A stretch of DNA of 64,000 nucleotides from NCBI GenBank assembly GCA_050301235.1, contig JBNKZD010000097.1, positions 26,299 to 90,298 of the forward strand, in the 5' to 3' direction. This document shows positions 53,946-62,041 of the stretch, piece after piece; position 1 is the stretch's first letter; each line of letters starts with the position of its first letter. The DNA comes from JAFGIN01 sp050301235. GTDB taxonomy: Bacteria; Fibrobacterota; Chitinivibrionia; Chitinivibrionales; Chitinispirillaceae. The position numbers and the translations under genes were made by a program. The notes beneath the pieces are model-generated. The model made no database searches and was not told the DNA's origin. It was given only the letters and a program-made list of their open reading frames with translations.

Positions 53946-54735
53946 GTATAACAAAAATTGAACTCCAAGAGTGTTTTAATAGGCACTAAACAACAAAAGA
54001 AGTTGTGTGCCCTTAACTTCAGTTAAAGCTGGGAAAGATTACGGCTTTTGTTTAAAGAATAAAGAGCCGGAAAAGTTCAGGCCATACTGATTATTTTTCA
54101 TTTCAATCAAGGCTGTTCATGGCACCTGTACGGTATCTTGTGGTGCTTAAGTAAAGTGATTTTACCTTTTCATAATAGAAAGACTATCACCCAAGATAAG
54201 CTCTGTACGCAATAGAAAATTCCTCCTGTGATAGTGCCCAGCTTTTCTCATTAAAGGGAAATTGTGAGTCGAATTCTTCAGAGGCTTTTTCATCAAAATG
54301 GTAGGCGCTACTATAATAGAATTTCCAATCAAATTGTTCTATACATCTGGATAGTTGTAATAATAAGTCCCTCAAAATATAGGAATGGATATCTTTAGCA
54401 TTTGTAGATACACTCTAAACTGCGTTAGGCAGGACCGGAACGATACGAATAGTGTAGCCTGGCGGAGAGCCGACCCGATAGGGGAACGACCAAATAAATT
54501 TGACTTATTCTCGTGCGTTTCGCAAACCCAAGCTCCTCCCCCCAGAAGCGTTTCATAAAAAAATATTGCGATCAACAACCTCCCCCCAAAAAAATAGAAA
54601 AAGACCCAAATGAAACTACTTTGCTGAAACAAAACCCACAAAAAAATAACAAAATATCCCAATTTTATAAACAAACTATTTAGTCCCTGATCATACCTGT
54701 AACTATATTAGTTAATTACAGCAGAAAATCCAGAT
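53946..54735. other. long intergenic region before the T6SS cluster
   Basis: Contains a small minus-strand remnant frame (54187-54420) and a GC-richer island at about 54420-54540 inside AT-rich sequence with several C-runs. A short frame near 54011-54090 (VPLTSVKAGKDYGFCLKNKE) also looks faintly protein-like but has no support. No transposase or tRNA was recognised. Confidence 0.5.
54187..54375 (-). pseudogene. small ORF or gene remnant of unknown function
   Basis: 62 residues from a TTG start; the frame stays open to about 54420 and is then stopped. The sequence (QFDWKFYYSSAYHFDEKASE, then SWALSQEEFSIAYRAYLG) has the composition of a real protein C-terminus. There is no convincing ribosome site. 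The GC-rich island just upstream may have replaced its 5' part. No family recognised. Confidence 0.35.
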
Positions 54736-56394
54736 GTGCTTCATGTGCTTTATGTTACAAACTGCTGTGAAAATCAAACTGGGAAAACCATTTTCCGGGA
54801 GGTTACTATTTCTGAACTTCTATCTATCATCACAACACCGCTTGCCGGAGATAATCCGTTTGGTAGTAATATCAATTACGATACCGAATTTGAAACGGTT
54901 AAAAATGAGGTCAACAAGCTCGGTGGAAATGACTTTGATCTGATTGATGAGGTCTCGGTCAAACTGCTTAAAGAAAAATCCAAAGATATCCGCCTTCTGT
55001 CATTTCTCAGCATGATCTATCTGCGCAAGGAGAACTGGGAAGGGTTCTGTGATGTTTTTGATGGGATGGGAACTCTTTTTGAGCAGAATTATGATGCCGT
55101 TTTTCCCGACAGAGAGCGTGCCAAGCAGATGGCGCTAAAGTGGCTTTCCGAAGAACGCTACACCGAGATGCTGAAATCCAAAAAACCGACCGAAGCAGAA
55201 TATGATCACATTGTAAGGCTTATTGCCGGTCTGACAAAAATGAAGCCTGTTCTGGAACAGAAATTTCCTGAAGGCTCCCCGTTTCCATCGGGTATTTTTC
55301 AGACTGCTCAGTTATGGGAAAAATCCTGCAAGCCAAAACCGAAAGTTGAAACTCCGCCTCCTGTGCAACCAACACCTGCAGCTCAACCTGCAGCAACGGT
55401 ATCAGCTGTGGCGACCGGAACTGCACCCGTGGCAACAACAACTTCCACCGCTGCTTCGGGTGGAAATGAACCAATGGACACCCCGAAACAGGCTCAGGCA
55501 ATTGTTAAAAAAGGCGCACAATTCCTTATAGAAAAAGAACCGCTCAAACCGATGGGATTCCGGCTGATGCGCGCTTTACGTTGGGATCTGCTTGAAAAAG
55601 CACCACCATCAGATGGCGGAAAGACTCAATTGAATGGCCCACAGCCTCAGCAACGAACCTATTTTACGACACTTCTTGGGCAGAATGATTTTAAAACAGC
55701 GTTTGAAAAAGCCGAAGCAGCATTTGCCGGTGGTGCAAACCATCTCTGGCTGGATCTTCAGAGAATAATTTGTACCTCATGTAAATCGCTGGGTGGGGAA
55801 TACGCGCAGATTGGTAATGCTATCCTGATGGAAACAGCTTATCTGGTCAAGCGTCTTCCGGATCTGGTGAATCTCCAGTTCTCTGATGGTACTCCTTTTT
55901 GTGATGATGCAACTAAAAACTGGATCTCTTCAGAAGTAAGTGCTGCAGGGGCCGGGGGGGCGTCCTCAGGTGGAGCTTCAGGCGTTAAAGGTGACCCGCT
56001 CAAAGAAGAGCTCGCTCAGGCGCAGTCGCTGGCAGCATCAGGAAAGGTCGAGGATGCAATGGAGCTGTTGCAGAAGGGTATAAGAAATTCATCAGGTGGA
56101 CGAAGCAATTTCCTGAGAAGTGCGACTATCGGAGATCTGCTGCTCAAGGCAAAGCAGCCGGATCTTGCGGTCGCGGTCCTTGAGACACTTGATGAAAAAA
56201 TTGAAGCTAATAATCTGATTCATTGGGATCATGAAATTGCTGTTGCAGCATGGTCATCACTGGTAATGGCATATAAAGCTGCGAAGGTGAACAAGCAGCC
56301 TAACGTTATTGCTATGCTTCATGAGAAACAGAATACTATATTGAAAAAGATCAGCCTGGTAGATCCAGGGAAAGCATGTCAACTCAACAAATAA
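54736..56394 (+). CDS. tssA: type VI secretion system protein TssA (ImpA-like)
   Basis: The frame gives 552 residues from an ATG at 54736, but the first 24 do not resemble TssA. The family part begins ISELLSIITTPLAGDNPFG at an ATT codon (54808) with GGGAGG five bases before it. The ImpA N-terminal domain (residues ~25-180) is followed by a Pro/Ala/Thr-rich linker and a helical C-terminal domain (KGAQFLIEKEPLKPMGFRLM; YFTTLLGQNDFKTAFEKAEA). TssA coordinates tube-sheath polymerisation. First gene of tssA-tssB-tssC-hcp. Confidence 0.85.
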   Translation: MLHVLYVTNCCENQTGKTIFREVTISELLSIITTPLAGDNPFGSNINYDTEFETVKNEVNKLGGNDFDLIDEVSVKLLKEKSKDIRLLSFLSMIYLRKENWEGFCDVFDGMGTLFEQNYDAVFPDRERAKQMALKWLSEERYTEMLKSKKPTEAEYDHIVRLIAGLTKMKPVLEQKFPEGSPFPSGIFQTAQLWEKSCKPKPKVETPPPVQPTPAAQPAATVSAVATGTAPVATTTSTAASGGNEPMDTPKQAQAIVKKGAQFLIEKEPLKPMGFRLMRALRWDLLEKAPPSDGGKTQLNGPQPQQRTYFTTLLGQNDFKTAFEKAEAAFAGGANHLWLDLQRIICTSCKSLGGEYAQIGNAILMETAYLVKRLPDLVNLQFSDGTPFCDDATKNWISSEVSAAGAGGASSGGASGVKGDPLKEELAQAQSLAASGKVEDAMELLQKGIRNSSGGRSNFLRSATIGDLLLKAKQPDLAVAVLETLDEKIEANNLIHWDHEIAVAAWSSLVMAYKAAKVNKQPNVIAMLHEKQNTILKKISLVDPGKACQLNK

Positions 56395-56419
56395 CATACA
56401 TTGAAAGGCGGTTATCATT

Positions 56420-56935
56420 ATGGCTGGAAGTTTTCAAAATGAAATACCTGCAGCGAGAATTAATCTGAAACTTGATGTGGGTAAAGGAAATGCCAAAAAG
56501 AAAACAGAATTACCACTGAAACTACTGGTTCTTGGTGATTTCTCTTTCAAGAAAAAGGATGCACGTGTAGCCGATCGTGAAAAGATCAGTATCAACAAGA
56601 ATAATTTTGAACAGGTCATGGGAAGTCTTGATCTTAACCTTAATTATACCGTTGAGAACAAGCTGTCAAAAGAGGGCGGAGATCTCAAAATCAACCTCGA
56701 TATGAAAAATATGGATTCTTTCAAGCCCGAAAATGTTGCCAAAGCGACACCGGAACTCAGCCGCTTGCTTGCAGCCCGCAATCTGCTAAAGGATCTCAAG
56801 TCAAATCTTCTCGATAACAGAGAGTTCCGTAAACGTCTTGAAGATATTGTCAAGGATCCCAATGCAATTAATTCACTTCAGGAAGAGCTCAAGAAAATTG
56901 TTCCTCCCTCTTCAGAAGAAAAACCTGCACAGTAA
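56420..56935 (+). CDS. tssB: type VI secretion sheath small subunit TssB (VipA)
   Basis: A 171-residue protein. PAARINLKLDVGKGNAKKKTELPLK, then LLVLGDFS and DREKISINKNNFEQVMGSLD, are TssB signatures. The C-terminal helix (LLAARNLLKDLKSNLLDNRE) interlocks with TssC. It starts 25 bases after tssA. Confidence 0.95.
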   Translation: MAGSFQNEIPAARINLKLDVGKGNAKKKTELPLKLLVLGDFSFKKKDARVADREKISINKNNFEQVMGSLDLNLNYTVENKLSKEGGDLKINLDMKNMDSFKPENVAKATPELSRLLAARNLLKDLKSNLLDNREFRKRLEDIVKDPNAINSLQEELKKIVPPSSEEKPAQ

Positions 56936-56970
56936 TTATTTAACAATCAGAATGGAAGGATATTTATAAT

Positions 56971-58494
56971 ATGGAAGCTCAACAGGCCAATGCCGCAAAT
57001 GCAGAAGCCAAGGCCGCTCAGGGTGGGTTGGATTTTATTTATGAAACAATGAATCTTTCTGTACCTGATCATGCAGTTGATATCTCAGGGTACAAAAACG
57101 CCGAAACATTAGCAGAAAGCAAAGCGAATGAACGTATCGGTGCTGCGCTTGCTTTCTTTGTCGAGAGTGTGCTTGATTCAACACAGGTTGTCGATAAAAT
57201 AGATAAAGTTGTGCTTGATAATCAGATCGCAGAGATTGATCGTAAAATTTCTCTTCAGCTTGATGAGATCATGCACCATCCGAAATTCCAGAAAATGGAA
57301 TCAACCTGGCGCAGTCTGAAATTCCTTGTTGACCGTACCGATTTCAAGAAAAATATCAAAATTGATATTTTAGATGCATCAAAGGATGATCTTGCTGAAG
57401 ATTTCGAAGATGTTCCCGAAACAATTCAGTCCGGTCTTTACAAGCATGTATATACCGATGAATACGACACCCCGGGAGGTGAACCGTATGCAGCGATGGT
57501 TTCCAATTTTGAATTTGATTCCAGTGCTCCCAATGTCGCACTGCTTCAGGAGATGTCGCGTGTTGCTGCAAGCTGTCACTGTCCTTTTATTGGTGCAGCA
57601 ATCCCGAAATTTTTTGGTAAGGAAAGCGTTCATGATCTTCCCAAAATTGAAGATCTTCATAACTACATGGAAAGAAGCGAATTCCTCAAGTGGAATGCAT
57701 TCCGTCAGACAGAGGATTCCCGATATGTTGGTTTGACATTGCCACGTTTCATGCTCCGTCTGCCATACGGTCCCGATACACAGCCGGTAAAAGAGTTCAA
57801 CTACTCTGAAGGTGTTACCGGTGAAGATCATGACAAGTATCTCTGGGGTAATGCATCATTCTCGTTTGCTGCTAACATGGTTCGTTCATTTGTTGATAAC
57901 GGATGGTGTGTACAGATCCGTGGTCCTGAATCCGGTGGAAAGATTGAAGATCTGCCGATTCACCTCTTTGATGTTGGTAAAGGCAAGCAGATGAAGATCC
58001 CGACAGAGATTCTCATTCCTGAAACACGGGAGTTTGAATTTGCACAGGAAGGGTTCATCCCGATGTCATTCTACAAGAACCGTGATTACGCATGTTTCTT
58101 CTCTGCAAACTCCACTCAGAAACCGACCGAGTACGATGATCCAGTAGTTACTGCAAATATGAGAATCAACTCACGTTTGCCGTATATATTCCTGGTATCA
58201 CGTATTGCTCATTACCTTAAAGTTATCCAGAGAGAGAATATCGGTTCAACCAAGAGCAAACTGGTTCTTCAGGATGAACTCAACGAATGGATCAAGGGTC
58301 TTGTCACCGAGATGAACGATCCTGGTCCTGAATTGATTGCAACACATCCGCTTAAAGCAGCTGAAGTTACAGTTAATGAGATTGAAGAGAATCCTGGTTT
58401 CTTCTCTGTTGGATTGTCGGTAATGCCACATTTCCAGATTGAAGGTATTGATATTAATCTGTCACTTGTTTCCCAGATGCCTAAAGGGAAATAA
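56971..58494 (+). CDS. tssC: type VI secretion sheath large subunit TssC (VipB)
   Basis: A 507-residue protein of typical length. LDEIMHHPKFQKMESTWRSL, LKFLVDRTDF, then YAAMVSNFEFD and GLTLPRFMLRLPYG, RGPESGGKIEDLP, and RIAHYLKVIQRENIGS, match TssC. It polymerises with TssB into the contractile sheath. It is 35 bases from tssB with an AAGGA site. Confidence 0.97.
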   Translation: MEAQQANAANAEAKAAQGGLDFIYETMNLSVPDHAVDISGYKNAETLAESKANERIGAALAFFVESVLDSTQVVDKIDKVVLDNQIAEIDRKISLQLDEIMHHPKFQKMESTWRSLKFLVDRTDFKKNIKIDILDASKDDLAEDFEDVPETIQSGLYKHVYTDEYDTPGGEPYAAMVSNFEFDSSAPNVALLQEMSRVAASCHCPFIGAAIPKFFGKESVHDLPKIEDLHNYMERSEFLKWNAFRQTEDSRYVGLTLPRFMLRLPYGPDTQPVKEFNYSEGVTGEDHDKYLWGNASFSFAANMVRSFVDNGWCVQIRGPESGGKIEDLPIHLFDVGKGKQMKIPTEILIPETREFEFAQEGFIPMSFYKNRDYACFFSANSTQKPTEYDDPVVTANMRINSRLPYIFLVSRIAHYLKVIQRENIGSTKSKLVLQDELNEWIKGLVTEMNDPGPELIATHPLKAAEVTVNEIEENPGFFSVGLSVMPHFQIEGIDINLSLVSQMPKGK

Positions 58495-58514
58495 AAAAAG
58501 TAAAAAAAATTAAA

Positions 58515-58565
58515 AAAATGATGATTTGTGATCGTGATCACATTCCGAACCACAAACATCATTTT
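58515..58565 (+). promoter_or_regulatory. CRP-like site inside a long hairpin between tssC and hcp
   Basis: TGTGA-N6-TCACA (58527-58542) is an exact CRP/FNR-family consensus, 81 bases before the hcp ATG. It lies within a 15-bp stem (58515-58530 with 58551-58565, one bulged A) followed by T-rich sequence. The element could be an operator for a separate hcp promoter, a partial terminator, or both. Confidence 0.5.
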
Positions 58566-58623
58566 ATATTAATTACAGATTATGATTAACAACCCATTTA
58601 TCACTTTTTAAAGGAGTTTAAAT

Positions 58624-59109
58624 ATGCCAATTCCTGCGTATATGTGGATGAAGGATGATGCTGGTACAGCTGTTGACGGATCAGTTGATGTTGCCGGACG
58701 TGAAAAGAGTGTCGAGATTCTTGCTTTCGACCACGAAGTAAGAATTCCTACCGATCCCGATACTGGTAAACTCACCGGTACCCGTAAGCATGAAGCGATC
58801 AAGTTTGTAAAAGCTTACGATGCATCATCACCGTATCTTTACAAAGCAGTTTGTGAAGGTCAGACATTCACAGAGGTTGAATTTAAGTGGTATCGCATCG
58901 ATGACACCGGTACAGAAACCGAATATTTCAACCATAAGCTTGAAGGCGTAAAGGTTTGCTCTGTTAAGCCAATCATGTACAACGTAAAAGATCCTTCAAA
59001 AGAACGTTATGTTCACCTTGAAGAGGTCCAGATGCGTTATCAGAAGATTATCTGGACATACGTCGATGGTAATCTCCAGGCTTCAGACTCCTGGAAAGAG
59101 GGACGCTAA
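58624..59109 (+). CDS. hcp: type VI secretion tube protein Hcp
   Basis: A 161-residue protein. It opens PIPAYMWMKDDAGTAVDGSV, with later EILAFDHEVRIPTD, TRKHEAIKFVKAYDASSPYL and HLEEVQMRYQKIIWTY, all Hcp features. Hexameric rings stack into the inner tube. A perfect AAAGGAG site lies before the ATG. It is separated from tssC by 129 bases carrying a hairpin, so expression may be independent. Confidence 0.95.
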   Translation: MPIPAYMWMKDDAGTAVDGSVDVAGREKSVEILAFDHEVRIPTDPDTGKLTGTRKHEAIKFVKAYDASSPYLYKAVCEGQTFTEVEFKWYRIDDTGTETEYFNHKLEGVKVCSVKPIMYNVKDPSKERYVHLEEVQMRYQKIIWTYVDGNLQASDSWKEGR

Positions 59110-59147
59110 GTTTTTTAGTTCTCTTTCAAGTTGTTTCTTGATTTTGT

Positions 59148-59192
59148 CAATCGCTCTGTCGTTAAGTTGGTGGAGCGATTGTTATTTTATTC
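59148..59192 (+). terminator. hairpin after hcp, probable terminator
   Basis: CAATCGCTC (59148-59156) pairs perfectly with GAGCGATTG (59173-59181) over a 16-base loop, followed by TTATTTTATT. It is 39 bases after the hcp stop and is the first terminator-like structure of the T6SS cluster with a U-rich tail. Confidence 0.55.
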
Positions 59193-59340
59193 TGTTTTCT
59201 TAATTCGATATTTAAGATTCGTTATTCGGTATTTTTTAATTTCTTAATTTTTTATTTCTGTACAATATCTATAATTCAGGGTTTCACCTGTTGTTGCTTT
59301 TAAAATAATACAAAAAAGAATTTTCTGGGATTTTCACAGT

Positions 59341-59420
59341 GCCCGGTACGTAAGGGCGTCTAAGAAACCGACCTTGGTTCAACCGGGACTGCCAAGCGCG
59401 TGTCGCGGACAGGTAACGCA
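59341..59420. ncRNA. GC-rich structured element, possible small RNA or decayed RNA gene
   Basis: CCCGGT (59342-59347) pairs with ACCGGG (59382-59387), enclosing an inner AACC/GGTT stem. A second short hairpin around GCGTGTCGC follows. The ~80 bases stand out from the AT-rich flanks. It has a GGTTCAA stretch like a tRNA T-loop but is too short for a tRNA. Confidence 0.25.
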
Positions 59421-59827
59421 TATTTCTTTATATTTTGCAAATGTGACAGGATCAATTTTTTTCGGGATTTAACATTTTTTTATTCTTTACCCTTTTATAC
59501 TGTTTCCCCTCCAGGGAAAGAAAATTCCATTTACATTTTTACTACAATAATAATGGCTCTACAAGCCATAACCACTATATGTTTTTTTTCTTTTACTTCG
59601 AAATTCAGGTTTCGTTATTCGATATCTTCTTCATTCGTAGCCACTAGCGATGCACCGTCCTTTTATCTCGCTCTTACAGAGCTCGAAAACCATGGTTACA
59701 GCAACCAATCCGGACCTTCAATCCGAGCTCAAGAGAAAGAAACAATCCAAAATCGCCACTTTTAGTAGCGGTTTTCAGCACTGAATACAGGTAAATTCAA
59801 ATAAAAGCCTGAAATGAGGGGTGCTGA

Positions 59828-60520
59828 ATGTCCAAAATGCTACTCATGATTATATTGTTGATGTCTTTGGGATTTTCTGCTGTTAATCAGCTAGACTGGG
59901 CATCTCTTATCAACAAACGCATTAAATTTCAGATGAAAGATTATGGCGTAGTTATTGGTAAAGTAATGTACTGCCAGGATTCATTGATTACTGTTCTGAC
60001 ATATGAAGACAACCTGGCCACAATTGAGATTAAAGATGTAGAATCCTTCTCTGAAATAAAAAAAACGTGTGGTCTGGTTTTCGGATTGAATGTCGGTTCC
60101 GTTGGTTTCAATGCAGATATGTCCAACGTGAACCTGTTTGCGAATACATCTGTTCTTCTACCAGTTTTATCCGGAGGGCATCTTTTTACGTTATCAACTG
60201 GAGTCGGGAAACTTGTAAATCTGGGTGCAAGTGATTGGAAGTTGAATATTTTCTCCGGCATCTCATCAGTCTCTACTGATATATTAGGTGATTGGGCCAC
60301 TTTTCTCTCCGCAGGTCTGGGGATCGGATTACAATATACAGCAAATAACAGGTTTTTGTGTTCAATAAAATTTCCTGTTATTGGTTACACAACTTATTCG
60401 TTTATTGGAAATAAAAAATTGGTATTCAGTTATCCTCCCACATTCAAAGAAAACATAATGGCCTTTTATGCCTTTAATTTTATATCATTACCAGTTATTG
60501 CATTTGGTACAAATTTTTAG
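59828..60520 (+). CDS. exported protein: SH3/Sm-like segment plus outer-membrane-like beta domain
   Basis: A 230-residue protein. Signal peptide (MLLMIILLMSLGFSA), then a ~60-residue small-barrel-like segment (LINKRIKFQMKDYGVVIGKV, then DNLATIEIKDVESF). A Gly-rich beta region (~residues 85-230) with alternating strands follows and ends GTNF, typical of a small outer-membrane barrel. GAGGGG site before the ATG. No known family recognised. Lone plus-strand gene convergent with obgE. Confidence 0.6.
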   Translation: MSKMLLMIILLMSLGFSAVNQLDWASLINKRIKFQMKDYGVVIGKVMYCQDSLITVLTYEDNLATIEIKDVESFSEIKKTCGLVFGLNVGSVGFNADMSNVNLFANTSVLLPVLSGGHLFTLSTGVGKLVNLGASDWKLNIFSGISSVSTDILGDWATFLSAGLGIGLQYTANNRFLCSIKFPVIGYTTYSFIGNKKLVFSYPPTFKENIMAFYAFNFISLPVIAFGTNF

Positions 60521-60574
60521 AAGCGTTTTGGGAAAATCGATGCTTGCTCATCGGGTGAAGGAAAATGTTAAATC

Positions 60575-61570
60575 CTACTCGCTTAACTCCGCTTCCCTTA
60601 ATTTTTCCTCTTTAACCATCTCTGCAAGTTTTCTGACAACCGCATCGATACCGTCACCGGTGACAGCTGAAATTTTCATCCATCGGTCATCAATTCGGGA
60701 TGGGGAATCGGGGTCGATAAGATCGGATTTTGTTGCGATGAATACTTTCGGCTTTGCGGCAAGGCTTTGGCTGTATTCAGCGAGTTCGTGCAGCAGTACC
60801 TGAGCATCAGCTTCAATATCCTCAGATGAAATATCAACCATTATTGCAAGGATTTTTGTACGCTCGATATGTCTGAGAAACCTGATTCCCAGTCCTTTAC
60901 CAAGATGACAATCTTCAATGAGTCCCGGAATATCTGCTGTCACAAAAGAATCATACTCTTTGAGCATGTTGACAATTCCAAGGTGTGGTTCTTTTGTTGT
61001 AAATGGGTAATCTGCAATTTTGGGACGTGCTTTTGATATTGCAGAAATAAAGGTCGATTTACCTGCATTGGGACGTCCCACGAGGCCGACATCTGCAAGA
61101 ACTTTCAGGATAAGACGAAGTCTTTTTTTCTCACCGGGTTTACCCGGTTCACAGAATTCAGGGTTCGGATCTTTTAAACATGCCAGGGAGCCATTTCCAC
61201 GGCCGCCTCTTCCGCCACGGGCAATCATCTCCGGAGCCCCTTCACGAAGGCAATCGATAAGGAGATCACCTGTTTCTTCATCGCGGACGACGGTACCAAG
61301 GGGCACTTTTATAATAATGTCTTCACCGTTACGACCGGTTTTGCTTGAACCCTTTCCATGTGCACCCCGTTCTGCTTTATATCGCTGGTGGTAAGCAACA
61401 TCCTGAAGCGTATGCACCTGCGGGGAACCCTCAAAATAGACATTGCCGCCATTGCCGCCATCACCACCATCAGGACGGCCCTTGGGCTTGTATTTTTGCC
61501 GTTCGTAAGCATGGCAGCCATTGCCACCATCCCCGGCTTCCACATTGATCACTGTTTCATCAATAAACAC
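60575..61570 (-). CDS. obgE: GTPase Obg/CgtA
   Basis: A 331-residue protein. Gly-rich OBG domain (VEAGDGGNGCHAYERQKYKP, PDGGDGGNGG), then the G domain: GRPNAGKSTF, DIPGLIED and ATKSDL. The variable C-terminal OCT domain is absent. It acts in 50S ribosome assembly and stress control. Confidence 0.95.
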   Translation of the reverse strand: MFIDETVINVEAGDGGNGCHAYERQKYKPKGRPDGGDGGNGGNVYFEGSPQVHTLQDVAYHQRYKAERGAHGKGSSKTGRNGEDIIIKVPLGTVVRDEETGDLLIDCLREGAPEMIARGGRGGRGNGSLACLKDPNPEFCEPGKPGEKKRLRLILKVLADVGLVGRPNAGKSTFISAISKARPKIADYPFTTKEPHLGIVNMLKEYDSFVTADIPGLIEDCHLGKGLGIRFLRHIERTKILAIMVDISSEDIEADAQVLLHELAEYSQSLAAKPKVFIATKSDLIDPDSPSRIDDRWMKISAVTGDGIDAVVRKLAEMVKEEKLREAELSE

Positions 61571-61591
61571 TTTTGATTCCGATCTGTAATT

Positions 61592-61933
61592 CTATTTACC
61601 CGGGGTTGTTGACGAAGTTGAAGATGACGTCGAACCCGAAGTCGAACCTGAAGTGGAGGAGCCTGATGCCGGCGCAGAAGGTGCTGCTGAAGACGTGCTT
61701 GACGAGCTGGAGCCGGAATCGCCACTTGCAGCTTTCTTGTATGAATCAGAACGATAATCGGTGATATAAAAGCCGCTGCCTTTGAATATAAAGCCAGCTC
61801 CAGGGGAGAATAAACGCTTTACGGTTCCATCACATCCCTCTTTTTTACAGTTTTTCAGCGGTTCTGCACTGATGCTTTGAAATTCATCAAAGGTATACCC
61901 GCATTTTTCGCATTGATACTCGTAAGTAGGCAT
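61592..61933 (-). CDS. FmdB-type zinc ribbon protein with Ser-rich tail
   Basis: A 113-residue protein. PTYEYQCEKCGYTFDEFQS, then LKNCKKEGCDGTVKRLFSPG, supplies two Cys pairs of a zinc ribbon as in FmdB/CxxC_CxxC_SSSS regulators. GSGFYITDYRSDSYKK is the conserved following block. The C-terminal ~45 residues are almost only Ser, Gly, Thr, Ala and Pro, as common in the family. Function unknown. Between obgE and rimO. Confidence 0.88.
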   Translation of the reverse strand: MPTYEYQCEKCGYTFDEFQSISAEPLKNCKKEGCDGTVKRLFSPGAGFIFKGSGFYITDYRSDSYKKAASGDSGSSSSSTSSAAPSAPASGSSTSGSTSGSTSSSTSSTTPGK

Positions 61934-62041
61934 AATGCAATCACTCCTGTTTGCGTTAAGTTGTTCCAGTATGAATACTCAAAGTTGTAAACTAAACACC
62001 GGACGAATATACTAAAAAATCTGAAAAAAGGCAAAACGTTT

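Larger units (their letters stand above)
59110..59827. other. intergenic region after hcp
   Basis: Holds the hcp terminator-like hairpin and a GC-rich structured element at 59341-59420. A 121-codon plus-strand frame (59400-59765) has the composition of noncoding AT-rich sequence and is not accepted as a gene. Confidence 0.5.

Noticed and set aside
54372..54674. 100-codon minus-strand open frame in the GC-rich island
   Set aside because: Its start is a hydrophobic run from T/A-rich sequence and the rest translates the GC-rich island; no sign of selection for protein.
59341..59388. tRNA-like segment with GGTTCAA
   Set aside because: Only about 48 bases between the paired ends and no cloverleaf or anticodon arm can be drawn.
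59400..59765. 121-codon plus-strand open frame after hcp
   Set aside because: Rich in Phe, Ile and Ser as expected from AT-rich noncoding sequence, no ribosome site, and it overlaps the structured element.
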